Positions 13,695 to 23,509 of a DNA stretch of 30,280 nucleotides are shown piece after piece. The DNA is from Gryganskiella cystojenkinii (Eukaryota > Mortierellomycota > Mortierellomycetes > Mortierellales > Mortierellaceae): contig JAAAIG010000465.1 in assembly GCA_015852425.1 (NCBI GenBank), forward strand, positions 1 through 30,280, given 5' to 3'. How positions within the stretch are numbered: position 1 is the first letter of the stretch; each line of letters starts with the position of its first letter. Both the position numbers and the translations under genes were made by a program. The notes below the pieces were generated by a model. The model was not told the origin of the DNA, made no database searches, and worked only from the letters and a program-made list of their open reading frames with translations.

Positions 13695-16143
13695 ATGCCG
13701 TCTGCCAATGCTGTGCCCGGGGCTTTTATTCTTGGCCACTCTCTTGCCGATGGGCCCATCGACCCCGGGAGTCCTGCTGTAGAAGAGTTTCGTCGTTCAC
13801 ACAACAACAGCCGTTACAGAAACCTCCAGAATGGCTACCGCTACAATGACCTCGATCTTGACGACCAAGACGAAATGACCGAAAAATTCAATAGATATCT
13901 GCAGCTCAACAGCACCAGGACAGTCTCTTTTCAAAATGGTTCTTCTTCATCTTCCCTATTCAACTCATCAAGGTCATCATCCTCAACCCTTCCCAGCGGC
14001 ACCTATGGAATGATCGATGATGATTTCTTGGTGGAGGAGGAATCAGAGGGAGAGACCGAGGTCGAAACCTTTACGAAACCAAGATCGATCTTTACCGCGC
14101 CTGTGATCAAATCCGAAGAGGCCAGCTATGTCTCTCTCATCACAGGAGGACTCAATCCTATGGATATGCAGAAACAAGCCCTTCAGAAAGCAAGCAAGGT
14201 AATGCACAAAAGTTCACCATTTGTTTCCTATATTTCATGTTTTTTCAGACATCGAGAGAAAATGTGTTCTAAAACCGAAGAATTTGACTCCTTTTAGGCG
14301 TCGTCATTGGCTGTTGAGAAGAGGATTACCAAGGAAACGCGTGAGATCGACAGCAAGGTCCAGGAACCGACTAACCCATTCTATGCGGAGGAGATGGAGG
14401 CATTACGTCTGATTGAAGCATCTGCCAAGAGACGAGAGGCTGCTAAGCAACGTCGAATAAAAGAACAAGAAGACGAGAATAAGCGACTCAAGCAGGTAGG
14501 CGGTTTTACACTATTGCAGACGTTTTATTTCACCAATTGCTACCACATACGATATTTAATAATTTTTCCGTGGTTGACGACCTTATAGGAAGAGGAAGCA
14601 GTTCTAGCCGAAATCGAAGCAGAACGCGAGGCGGAGCGTCGCAAGCTGGAGGAAGCAAGGCTAGCAGTGCAAAGGGAGAAGGAGAGAGTCGAACGGGAAG
14701 CTGAGGCTGCCAAGAAGGCCGCTCGAGAAGCCGCTGAGGCCATCGAAAAGAAAAAGAAGGAGGAAGAGGCAGCAGCAGCAGCACAGGCCAAGAAATTAGC
14801 CGCAGAGTCCGCAGTCAAAGAAGGCGAGATCATTGTCAGCCCGCATGCGTTAGAGGAATGGAAGATGTACCGAGGCGTTCTGGACCATATCAACAACAAC
14901 GTCGTACCAGCCGTCGCCAACAATCCTCAGATCAAGAAGCTTTGTAATAATCTAAAGCGTGAGGTCATTTCTATTGTCGGTCAAATCATTAACCGAAAGC
15001 AGGATGTTTTCCGTGTGGTAATCTTTTATTTTTATGCCTTTATTGTTTCCGTCTTTCAAGATGGTGTTGAGGCATGCCGGTATGAAAATCTGACAAAGTT
15101 AACTTTTGTCTCAACGAATTAGGCTTCAGATCTCGATGGCATCTTTACAAATGCCCGCAATACTGCTGGCGATGTCGCTTATTACTGGATCATGAACTTT
15201 ACCGCAAAGAAGATGGTGGTATGCAATATCGCTCAAAAATATCTCAAACAACGGGAACGTGGACAACGCCTTCATGCCATAGAGCCGCCATCATCCCTTG
15301 CCAACTCTTTGGACTGACATGAATGACTCTCTTTTCTCTCCTGTTGTGATCTGGAAACATCAAGTTTCAATCCGAGACCGAATGTTTGGTCAAGGCTGAT
15401 CCTGCCTTCCCATTAGCTTATGCGGCGGTTTTGCTTTTCACGAAACATGAACTCTTTTTGGATGTGCTCATGGCCCGTTTTGCCAAGAAGTGTCCATATG
15501 TGATACCCATGTTCTTTAAATTAGAACCGGTATGTTGATCTTTCCTTTCCTATTGCCAAAATACAGACTTGGTCGTGACGACAATGATTCTAACACTTTT
15601 ATGTTTTTACGCCTTTCCAGAATGAGTCAGCGAATGATTATCTCAAGAAATTGGGCTACAGGAGAAAGGATCAGGGATGGGAAACGGAAGAACAGTACAA
15701 CCTCCGGCAGGCGGCCATGTTCATTTTTTACTGTGCAATCATCCAGACCACACCTATGGTCGGAACCAACCTCCATCCGCTCTCGAACGGCTGGACATGG
15801 ATTGCTCGAATCGTCAATGTGCCACCCCGCAATATTACGGCAAGACTGCTGGCAGTCTTTTTGCAGGTAAAGATAATATGTTACGACCGAGCTTTGCGCA
15901 TCACGTCTATGATACAGTCAAAACTGACTGTTTCACACTTTGAATCAACAGGTCTGTGGAAACAGCTTTATTCGGACATATAAAGGACAAGCAATTAAGA
16001 TTCTCAAGCTCGTGCATGACGACCTCCTTCCGATTGCCCCAAGAGGTGGTATCTCTGGCGAGACACGACTCAAGACGATCCTCGACAAATTCAAGTCTAC
16101 AGGCCAAGTCCCCGTACCGGACGGTCGCGATTTTGACCCTTAG
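13695..16143 (+). CDS. GLE1: GLE1, nucleoporin-associated mRNA export factor
   Basis: Gle1 sits at the cytoplasmic face of the nuclear pore and, with inositol hexakisphosphate, activates the DEAD-box ATPase Dbp5 to release exported mRNA. Seven exons: 13695-14198, 14298-14495, 14589-15017, 15123-15218, 15365-15529, 15621-15866 and 15952-16143, together 609 residues. The N-terminal 170 residues are Ser/Asn-rich and poorly conserved. A charged coiled coil (Glu/Arg/Lys/Ala) spans about 195-305. The C-terminal Gle1 domain fills about 315-609, with recognisable pieces such as ICKKCP-like FAKKCPYVIP, the MVGTNLHPLSNGWTWIAR block and FLQVCGNSFIRTYKGQ. The start is the first in-frame ATG, in a strong context (gccaccaATG); an extra upstream exon cannot be excluded. 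The acceptor of exon 5 (tcaag) is less typical than the others. Confidence 0.92.
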
Positions 16144-16147
16144 AAGA

Positions 16148-16153
16148 AATAAA
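16148..16153 (+). terminator. poly(A) signal AATAAA of GLE1
   Basis: AATAAA begins only 5 bases past the GLE1 stop. The next gene starts 208 bases downstream on the same strand. Confidence 0.45.
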
Positions 16154-16351
16154 GAACCTATTTTATTTCTTACCTAAATTTTTTTGAAGGAAAACGATAA
16201 CACAAAAATGTGCTTTTCGCGCTTTCAGTGCGTAATTGCCGTGCAAAGAATGTGACATCCTCATCTGAACCAACAAATTGAATGTTAACTCCCTGCTCGC
16301 CCTTATTATTTATTTATTTATCTCTTTCTTTGGCCTTTATTTCCCTCTCGA

Positions 16352-18284
16352 ATGTTCATAATGAAACCTCCATTCACGAGTGTTTTGTTGCTCTGCTTGA
16401 TATCGGCATCTCAGGCGGCCAAACATAATAACAATCAACATCGGTAAACAATCAAAGTGTCATCAGAGAACCGGATTCTCTTGAAAGGGACCAGCGCTTC
16501 CTTGTGGCATTTATTCCATCTCTTAACTTAGGTTAATCTTTCCTCCTTTTTTGTTTTATAGGGTGACGATAAAGAGAGTGAACGATGTCGTCTCGGGAAA
16601 CATGCGATCCACGATCCAAAAGACTGTGGCCCGTTTCGAGTCTCCATACAGAAGGGAGCAGACTGGTAAACCCTTGTCACGGATTCAACGACAACAACAA
16701 CAACGATTCGAGAGAGTTGGAGGTGGAGATGGAGATGGAGGCGGAAATCGACCCAAGAAAATTGATGCAGAACGAGTACCCGTTCAGGTTAATGCCATGG
16801 AAACAGCTGTAAAGACCAAAAAAAAAAAAAAATGCAATCCAGTTGTAGAGGAAATATGAAAACTCACTGGAACTGACCCCCAACCGATTGGTGTGTGTAT
16901 TTATATATCCAGTTCGTAGGTGATGTCGGGATCGGCACCCCTCCACAATATTTCCATCTCCAGTTTGATGTTGGATCTGCAGATACCTGGCTCGCGTTAA
17001 GACATGCCACATGTTTAGAGCCGGACGAGTGTGGAAGTCATCGACGGTACTTTCATCCCAATCAATCCTCGACATTTGAGCACAAGCCGAACATTCCTTG
17101 GAGGGTCGAGTTTGGTGATCACTCGACGGCTACGGGGTATTTACAAACAGATTTGGTTCAGGTCGGTGGCTTTGTGGTCGATCAACAGGTCATAGGGATG
17201 GCGATGACGCTCAAGGGATTCAAGGATAACGGGATTGATGGGACTTTTGGCTTGGGCCTTACAGAATTGTCGTTGCATGGTACGTGCTTTTGCTCGCCAA
17301 AGCCGATGTTTAAGTTCCGCTTGAGCAAAAAGCTGACTCAGGCCTTCTCTTTTGTTCTTGTAGGTGAAGCAACCCCAGTGGAGAACCTGGTGATGACCAA
17401 GGGCATGCAGCCAGAGGTAAGACCCCATTGAGTCTCTTTTTTCTCCCCTGCATTTTCGAGATTTCCGCAGGGTCCAGACATTGTTGCTAATAACAATTGC
17501 TCATGGTAAATAGCTTGGTATCTGGCTTGGAGCCGGTAATCAAGGAGGCGAGATCATCTTTGGTGGCAAGGACACCGATCGCTACTTAGATAACATCTCC
17601 TATTTCAACGTTCCCTCTGGGTCTGTCTATTGGTCTACACCCGTCAAATCGATTGTGGTGGAAATCCCTGCGTCAAAGCCTTCACCCTCAAAGAAACCCG
17701 CCTCTGCTCCTTCAAATTCGACGACCCCTCTATCCGATACGCCACCAACAATTCCACCAGCGCCATCGACCTTCAAGCAAGTCAACTCTCGTATCGGGTC
17801 TGGCAATTTGACAGACCTACCGAACGTCATCCTTGATACATCTTCGAACCTGATCCTCCTCCCACCCAGAGTCGCACTGGCGACTCATCAACTGCTTCAC
17901 AACTGGCTCTTCGGCTGGTATTCGGGCTATGATTACATTTCGGGTGCGTACACGATCGCATGTGATCATCAGGGTGATGTCTGGATCGAACTTGCCTCAC
18001 CTTTGCCCAAGGCAGGATCGCTTGTGGATCAATCCGTTCCGAGCGATAGTGTTTACACTGAAACGAGGAACAAGTTCAAGATCGTGGGCGCAGATCTTGT
18101 CCGGGAACGAGTCCCTGTGGTCGGCTACCTGCTCAACATCTGTTACTCGGGCCTTCAGGCGAGTAAAAGTGATGAAGACGACTGGGTGTTGGGCAACATT
18201 TTCTTTCAGAACAATTATGTCACACTGGATCATCTCAATCGTCAAATCGGCATCGCCACTGCTGTGCGACTCGATCGGAAATAA
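16352..18284 (+). CDS. Pepsin-like (A1) aspartic protease, divergent active site
   Basis: Secreted or vacuolar protein with the A1 protease fold. Five exons: 16352-16443, 16562-16808, 16913-17279, 17364-17416 and 17514-18284, together 509 residues. Residues 1-22 form a signal peptide; a second in-frame ATG at 16361 would shorten it by three. A basic, Gln-rich propeptide-like part follows to about 112. The fold signature begins with GDVGIGTPPQYF. Usual DTG(S/T) motifs are altered: the first is Asp132-Val-Gly-Ser and the second is Asp361-Thr-Ser-Ser. The flap position that is normally Tyr is Phe180 (EFGDHSTATG). The lobes are otherwise intact (GTFGLGL; WVLGNIFFQNNYVTLD near the end). A Pro/Ser-rich insert lies at about 301-345. 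Both catalytic Asp residues remain, so weak activity or binding only are both possible. The end of exon 2 is the least certain splice choice. Confidence 0.85.
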
Positions 18285-18528
18285 GGTGGAGACAGATTTC
18301 TTATCGCTCCTTCTCCTTTTTGTACTCCCTCTCTCTTTCAGCCCTCTGTCATTTGATTCGTACTCGTAGCGAGCAGAGCATAACGGTGTAACAACCATAT
18401 TATAAACAACGCGTTCTTGCCAGAAAAAAATAGTATACATATCTTTATCTGTTGCCGTTCATTTTAATCGCCAAGTTGTGGCTTTTTTATATATATGTAT
18501 AGGAAGAATGTATTTGTGTAGGAAACGT

Positions 18529-18783
18529 TTATTCTTTCTTGGTCTTTCTCTGAGCATGTTCACGTTCAAAGACTGTGGCGTTTGTGCCCATAGAGCTCAT
18601 GAAGGCTCCAGGCATCAACGCTGGACCGACATGGAACTCACTTCGGAGATCTGGCCCAGAGTTATTCTTGTTATCGTTTCCATCATGACGACCCTTGGGT
18701 GGTGGAGCGTTCTTCCTGTCCTCGTCGATGGGCAGGATGTTGAACTCGCCCTTCTGGTGTTTGCCGGGTCCGTGAGTTGACAT
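18529..18783 (-). CDS. Small hypothetical protein (84 residues)
   Basis: Single-exon small gene; I do not recognise the family. The protein is hydrophilic, rich in Lys, Asn, Gly and Pro, with no signal peptide or membrane segment. Its C-terminal half holds a more ordered-looking stretch (GPALMPGAFMSS) and it ends in a Lys/Arg-rich tail. Support for this strand: the sequence just before the ATG (CAATACAACAACCACTCTT) looks like a fungal 5' leader, and the opposite-strand frame is hydrophobic and lacks such a leader. It is convergent with the protease gene, with 244 bases between the stops. Confidence 0.55.
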   Translation of the reverse strand: MSTHGPGKHQKGEFNILPIDEDRKNAPPPKGRHDGNDNKNNSGPDLRSEFHVGPALMPGAFMSSMGTNATVFEREHAQRKTKKE

Positions 18784-19544
18784 GATTTTTTAAGAGTGGT
18801 TGTTGTATTGAAGTGAGTTTTACGTTGAAGGCGGGTAGATGATTCGGGGGGTGGGGGGAGTAGAGAGAGTGAAAATGTTGTTTTATGGGAAAGTGGGGAA
18901 AAAAGAAAAAGACGAAGATGAGGAAGAGACCTCTGCAGTCTTTGAAAAAAAAAACGAAATGCCAAGGCAAGAAAATAAAACGAAAATGGTCCGTGTCAGG
19001 TGAAAGAAATTACTGAAATTGAAGTTCCATGTCACCGAAAAAAAGTTCGTCAAAAAGATTGAAACCTCTGAATTTTTTGAATAGACGTCTCGTCTTCTTA
19101 CGTGATCCAAAACATGCACCCAGTCAAAAGCCAGAAATGGAGGTTCGAGACTGTGGGACTTCCACATCTCGAAAATAACACAGTATTCTTCAAAAACAAA
19201 CAGAGTCGTCCCTGTCTTGCCGTCAATCCTTCGCTCCCAACTTTTGCGACTCTGAGCCCCACGCCATATCATTGGTCCTACGGAGGAACACTGATGAACA
19301 TCCACGTCATCCTAAGCGCCGCGTCGGACAAAAATCTGATCCTGCAGCCCTTACTGCAAAGCCACTCTCCACCATGGCTTGCAACTCGAAATGAGAGCGA
19401 CCCAAATCAGATTCTCCAGGTTTCTGAGCTACAGTATGTAGGCACTAGGCATGGCCCTAACAGAGCACGCACAGATCGACGCGTTGTCTAGGTTTGACGT
19501 TGCCTAGATAACCTTAGCCTCCTAGTGTCGGTGGAGCAGGACAC

Positions 19545-19745
19545 CAACACTTGTTTTGACCCCTCTCTACATCTCTTCGCGCTTCCTTTCTACCGACTCC
19601 TGCGTCCTGACTTGAATACACCCGTCCCGTTCAAACGCATCTCCTGAATTCTCTTCGCCGTATTTGTCCTTGAAGCTTCCCTGATCTTTTACTCCACTCT
19701 TTAACAATCAAAAACAGTACAGTATAAATAATCTGCTCTTTCGTT
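19545..19745 (+). repeat. Promoter block, copy A
   Basis: Upstream region of the cysteine-rich gene. It shares ordered matches with copy B at 20719-20925: GACCCCTC followed by CT, a CTGA-TTG-CACCC-TCCCGT run, GTATTTG-CCTT-AAG and CAGT-TAAATAATCT-CTC. The order and spacing are kept, so this looks like a true but old duplication. Confidence 0.65.
19723..19730 (+). promoter_or_regulatory. TATA box of the cysteine-rich gene
   Basis: TATAAATA lies 92 bases before the ATG at 19815. The housekeeping genes in this window have no TATA box this clear, so this gene may be strongly regulated. Confidence 0.6.
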
Positions 19746-19814
19746 CGAACGGGTCAACCACCCCATATCTCCATAGATCCCACCTTCAACGCACACTTGA
19801 CAGGCTCTATAGTC

Positions 19815-20584
19815 ATGTTTTATCCTAAGTAAGATCTGCTTACAACTCTCTAAGCGACGATGCCTTTATCGCTTCTAATGGAACAAAGTCTAAACATATA
19901 CTGCTTCAATTGAATAGAGCGCTCGTGTTGACTTGTCTGCTCCAAGCATCTGTCGTACTTGCAGCCTTCAATGCCCCTTGCCAGTCTGATGCCAATTGTG
20001 ATGCTGGAGAGTCGTGTTTGACTGTGAAAAATAATAATGCGGTCTCTCACCATTGTATGAAGTTCCCCGCCACCTATCAAGATTACACAAAGGCCTTTGG
20101 GACAAAGGAGTCGTCGCAGGGCATCGAGGTGGGGAACCTGCGAAAGTGTTCAACTCCCTTGGCATTTAACCAATGCAGTGCCGGAGGAGCACAGGCCAAA
20201 ACCCCGCAGCAGTGCTGCTCCCATGTTTTCTATGTCTATTTTGACAGCAGAGAATCGGTCTTTCGATTCTACTGCTCCACGACCGATGATTGTGACTCCA
20301 AAGCCGGATGTCTGGGTGCAACTGACTGCATAGGGCTCTATGAACACTGCATCAACGGCCAGTGCAAGGTGCCAGTCACGGGAGTGGACTGTGGAGGAGA
20401 GGGACAACTTCCCATGAAGTATGGATGTTGCGGCGGGAAGACGCAGGACCATGTCACCAAGAAGTGCACTGACAAGAAGTCTGGGACCTGCTCAGGTGAT
20501 TCAGACTGTCTTGGACTGTACAAAGGGAAGGCAGCCAGCTGCTGTAGGGAGGTTTGTGTCCAAGCCGCACATTGTCCTCAGTAA
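19815..20584 (+). CDS. Secreted cysteine-rich protein (24 Cys)
   Basis: Two exons: a 14-base first exon 19815-19828 and 19918-20584, together 226 residues. The tiny first exon supplies MFYP and part of Lys5. Without it the frame has no ATG, and with it a clean signal peptide forms (MFYPKALVLTCLLQASVVLA), cut near residue 20. The mature part has 24 cysteines, an even number, including several CC pairs and repeated C-x-S/T-D-x-D/N-C units (CQSDANC, CSTTDDC, CSGDSDC), which suggests a disulfide-knotted extracellular protein with duplicated modules. The spacing recalls fungal proteins annotated with Dickkopf-like cysteine-rich domains; this is a loose resemblance. No enzyme motif is visible. An effector, cell-surface or antimicrobial role is possible but not shown. 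Confidence 0.8.
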
Positions 20585-21418
20585 ATCTCGTTTTTGATCC
20601 GTAATAGAGCCAGCATGCAATCAATGAGGCTGTCAATAAACCAGCATTTTTCCTTTGCTGTTCTTAACGCAAAGTGCCGCGTAATGGTTCTAAACAGGAC
20701 AATGGAAAAAGTTGAAGTCACCAGCATTTTTGTTTCGACCCCTCCCTCGTCTCCTTGCATCCTTGCATCTCTGTGTCTTTTTAGCAGATTCCTCTTTTCT
20801 GATTTGCAACCACCCATCCCGTCCTTGACGCTTCCCGTGACTTTTTTCTCTGTATTTGCCCTTCAAGCCCCTCGGTCTTTTCCCCCTCGCCACACCACAA
20901 CAGTGTAAATAATCTACTCGTCCTTTCATCAAGAAAGAAAGAAAAAATTGCGTCGGTGATGTGCTTTCGGATCTCACAGATCTGAGTCTGGGCGACTCTG
21001 TCGTCATGATGTTGCAACTCATCAAACGCTATTCTCCTCTCCGTCGTCATCAAAAAGAAAAAAAGGTGCACGGACTAAGGAACAAAGAAAAACATCCCGA
21101 TTCTAGGGAAGAACGTGATGTTCTGTCCTGTGATGTCATGTTGATGTGCATTAAATTAAGCTTTGTTACGGTATTTGGGTGTATTTGCTCCCAAAATTCG
21201 TTTCGAGGATTGATTTTTTTGTATGTTTACAACGACATCATCATCGTCATTAAAAAGATCAAATAAAATGAATCGGTGATCAGCTTGCATCACAGGGACA
21301 AGAACCATCACAGGTCTGGAAATGTTTTGGTTTCGCTCAAGACCAGTTGCAAATGTCCAAGTGCCTTCCTAATCGTCCAGGTACCATGACCCCTGTTTTA
21401 CCCCGCCCTTTGGTCAAG
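20585..21418. other. Intergenic region without recognised gene
   Basis: It contains the orphan promoter copy at 20719-20925. The short open frame at 20961-21266 has no family resemblance, and I regard it as chance. A GA/AAAG run is seen at 20930-20945. Confidence 0.45.
20719..20925 (+). repeat. Promoter block, copy B (orphan)
   Basis: Diverged copy of 19545-19745, about 1.17 kb downstream. The TATAAATA of copy A is GTAAATA here. No cysteine-rich reading frame follows; the next gene starts at 21551 and has its own TATA box. Confidence 0.65.
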
Positions 21419-21426
21419 TATAAAAG
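21419..21426 (+). promoter_or_regulatory. TATA box of the His-rich gene
   Basis: TATAAAAG is 125 bases before the ATG at 21551. A pyrimidine/CAA-rich leader lies between them. Confidence 0.65.
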
Positions 21427-21550
21427 ACAGCACTTTCCCTCGTCAACAAAAATCTTTATTACAACGATATTAATAATAACTGTCAACACAACAATCAAGC
21501 AAACAAAAAAACCCCCCCTCCCAACCAACTTCTTCCACAGCAACACAATC

Positions 21551-22000
21551 ATGTCTCTCTTCCACAGCAAACCAGTGACCGTCCAACGTACTTATTACAA
21601 GCCCTCGACCATGTCCCGCCTCAAGGCCGTTCTCTCGGGTCGTCCAGCACCTCGTCCTCGCGCTGTAGCTACTCAACAGGTTCCTCAGCATCGCCGTCGT
21701 CGGCAACCGGTGCGTCAGCCCGTCCGCAAGAATGGGCTCTTCCATCGCACACCACGACAAAACGTAGTTGCTGCTCAGAGAAGACCTGGGTTCTTTGGTT
21801 CGCTTCGCAATCGCCGAGCTGCGCCTGCTCAAGGCCGCCATCATCATGGCAAGCACCATAACAACAAGAAGCATGACAAGCATGAGAGCCACAAGGGTCG
21901 AAATCTCCTGGCCCTGTTGGCGATCATGGGTTTGAAGAGAAAGCATGATCACAAGCAGCACCATAAGCAGGCCAAGCGCCACCACCATCATCATCTGTAA
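21551..22000 (+). CDS. Histidine-rich basic protein (149 residues)
   Basis: Single-exon gene, family not recognised. The protein is very basic throughout (Arg, Lys, His, Gln). The first half is Arg/Pro/Gln-rich. The second half has 17 His in about 55 residues, in clusters HHH, HH, HDH, HH and a final HHHHH before the last Leu. One short hydrophobic stretch (NLLALLAIMGL) divides the His clusters. There is no signal peptide. His clusters of this kind can bind Zn, Ni or Cu, and Arg/Lys-rich parts can bind nucleic acid; both are inferences. A clear TATA box, a typical leader and a poly(A) signal 53 bases past the stop all support a real gene, probably inducible. Confidence 0.7.
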   Translation: MSLFHSKPVTVQRTYYKPSTMSRLKAVLSGRPAPRPRAVATQQVPQHRRRRQPVRQPVRKNGLFHRTPRQNVVAAQRRPGFFGSLRNRRAAPAQGRHHHGKHHNNKKHDKHESHKGRNLLALLAIMGLKRKHDHKQHHKQAKRHHHHHL

Positions 22001-22052
22001 ATTGATCTCCTCCTTACACCACCCCTATATGTAAATTATTATTCAATTGTAA

Positions 22053-22058
22053 AATAAA
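22053..22058 (+). terminator. poly(A) signal AATAAA of the His-rich gene
   Basis: AATAAA located 53 bases after the stop of the His-rich gene. Confidence 0.5.
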
Positions 22059-22317
22059 AAGTGACACTTTGAAAGCTGAAATTCAAAACACACTGATTGT
22101 AACTTGGGATGAACCCGAAACCTCGCTTTGCGGGTCATCTCGAGAACCGGGTTGGCAACAACTCCTCAAAAAATCCTGCCAGAAAACCGATGATTTTGAT
22201 TCAGGATCACTCCTGGAATTCCCTCCTTTCCAGAGAAATCGACTTTGCCCAAAAAATCTTTCAATTTCGATGACGACATGCCAAAATGTAGCAATGTTTT
22301 TGTGACCAGAAAATGTT

Positions 22318-22364
22318 TGCACATCTGCACATCTTCGCCTGCACATCTCATTCGCGTGCACATC
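22318..22364. repeat. Four TGCACATC repeats
   Basis: TGCACATC occurs at 22318, 22326, 22340 and 22357, with unequal spacers. The region around it (22059-22550) has no gene I can support; minus-strand frames are open but unrecognised. Confidence 0.5.
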
Positions 22365-22553
22365 AACTCGCTGCATATAGGCGCATCTCGTCCGATAAAA
22401 TCGTTTCTGCGTTTGTTTGTAGAGGGTGGAAATGACCAAACAATCGGTCCACTGTTTTTGCTGACTGAGCATCTTCTCGTACAAATGAAAACAACACATT
22501 GAAGTGATCAGCGTTTGTATGTCAAACAAGGAAAGAGACGACTTTCAAGTTGA

Positions 22554-23033
22554 GGCCGTCAATGCGTTGCGACCTTGTTCAACGAATTCGAGACAGAGCA
22601 ACAACACAGGATTCATAATTTGGAAAACCATTCAGAGAAATGCGTGGTGACTCGACATGACGGACAGAAAGTCCCACTAATTCGGACCGATGGTGTCTTC
22701 TGTTGCAATCAATGCACGAAGTCGTTCAACTCAAAATCAGGCATCCGAGCACACCTGGCACGACAATCTTGTAAGGAGGAAGAACCGGATTCTGACGATC
22801 CTCCAAGAGGAGCAGTGACCATCCCCAAAACCTCCCCAGCCGCTCACATGCAACCCTTGTCCTTGCCTGAGCCTACACCCGTGCCACGCAGCCATGACGA
22901 GGCTATGCTTATTGCCTGTCAGCGACAGAACGGTTCTAAACTGGACAAAATTGCGACATCGGGTGTTGTCCATTACCTTGGATTGTCTCCCTTTACTGTG
23001 AAGGATGGCTTGGGCATAGAGCAAAATGCGTAG
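22554..23033 (+). pseudogene. C2HC zinc-finger ORF, mobile-element-like, no start
   Basis: An open frame of about 160 codons with no ATG near its 5' end, bounded upstream by TGA at 22551. It encodes one finger of the C-x2-C-x12-H-x5-C type (CNQCTKSFNSKSGIRAHLARQSC region), then an acidic and Pro-rich part. An ATG frame at 22519 runs into it in another frame, so either a frameshift or an unseen intron is possible. Single fingers of this kind occur in proteins of fungal mobile elements. A Helitron-like relic follows on the other strand. I read it as a decayed or partial gene. Confidence 0.35.
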
Positions 23034-23040
23034 TTGACAG

Positions 23041-23390
23041 GAAACGTACTGAAAATCTGGGGTGCTCCTAGGCGACCAAACATGGCTTCCAGTTCCTTCG
23101 CGAGCCGATCCTTGTAGGTGGGACTCGCCTGGATGGTGAAAGGTAGGGCCTTTGTTTCGTCTTCTCACTATTACGATGCTCTCCTACTTTAGATGAAATA
23201 AATAAAAATATAAAAAAAAGACAAGGGATTAGTATCACTGCACAAAAAAAGTATTTTTTCTTTTTTTTTGAGAAGAGAAAACTTTTCATCATCCTCCTTG
23301 ATATCGAGCAGTTGGGTGGCAGCTCCGCTTCAAGTAGGAAAGGCTGTTCGAAGACGGTAGCCATACCTGGCACTTTTTGATGACCCAATT
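23041..23390 (-). pseudogene. Helitron-like element relic
   Basis: The minus strand from about 23151 to 23041 encodes a segment containing KELEAMFGRLGAPQIFSTF, which resembles the Helitron N-terminal domain (an ELEAM..LG.P..F.T pattern). Upstream on the same strand, 23390-23287 gives PFLLEAELPP and then, in a shifted frame, LLDIKEDDEKF, also like Helitron replicase proteins. An A/T-rich tract separates the two pieces, and frames do not connect. No helicase motifs or ends are seen, so it is a dead fragment. Confidence 0.35.
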
Positions 23391-23509
23391 CTCTAAAAAA
23401 TTAATGAACTAAGGACTCTTGGCAAAGAAACGATCAAAATGCAATAGTCGGTGCTTTGCATAGATCTTGATGCTAAAGTGGCGGTCACCTCCTCCTCCTT
23501 CTCAGTCTC

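Larger units (their letters stand above)
18784..19814. other. Long intergenic region, promoter of the cysteine-rich gene
   Basis: About 1 kb between two divergent genes. Plus-strand frame 19102-19491 is open but resembles nothing I know and has no promoter signs. From 19545 the sequence is pyrimidine-rich and leads to a TATA box at 19723. The block 19545-19745 is repeated in diverged form at 20719-20925. Confidence 0.5.

Noticed and set aside
19102..19491. Plus-strand open frame of 129 codons
   Set aside because: No recognisable motif, no promoter or leader, and a composition unlike the neighbouring genes.
20961..21266. Open frame after the orphan promoter copy
   Set aside because: No cysteines in a family pattern, no signal peptide, and an A/T-rich end; likely chance.
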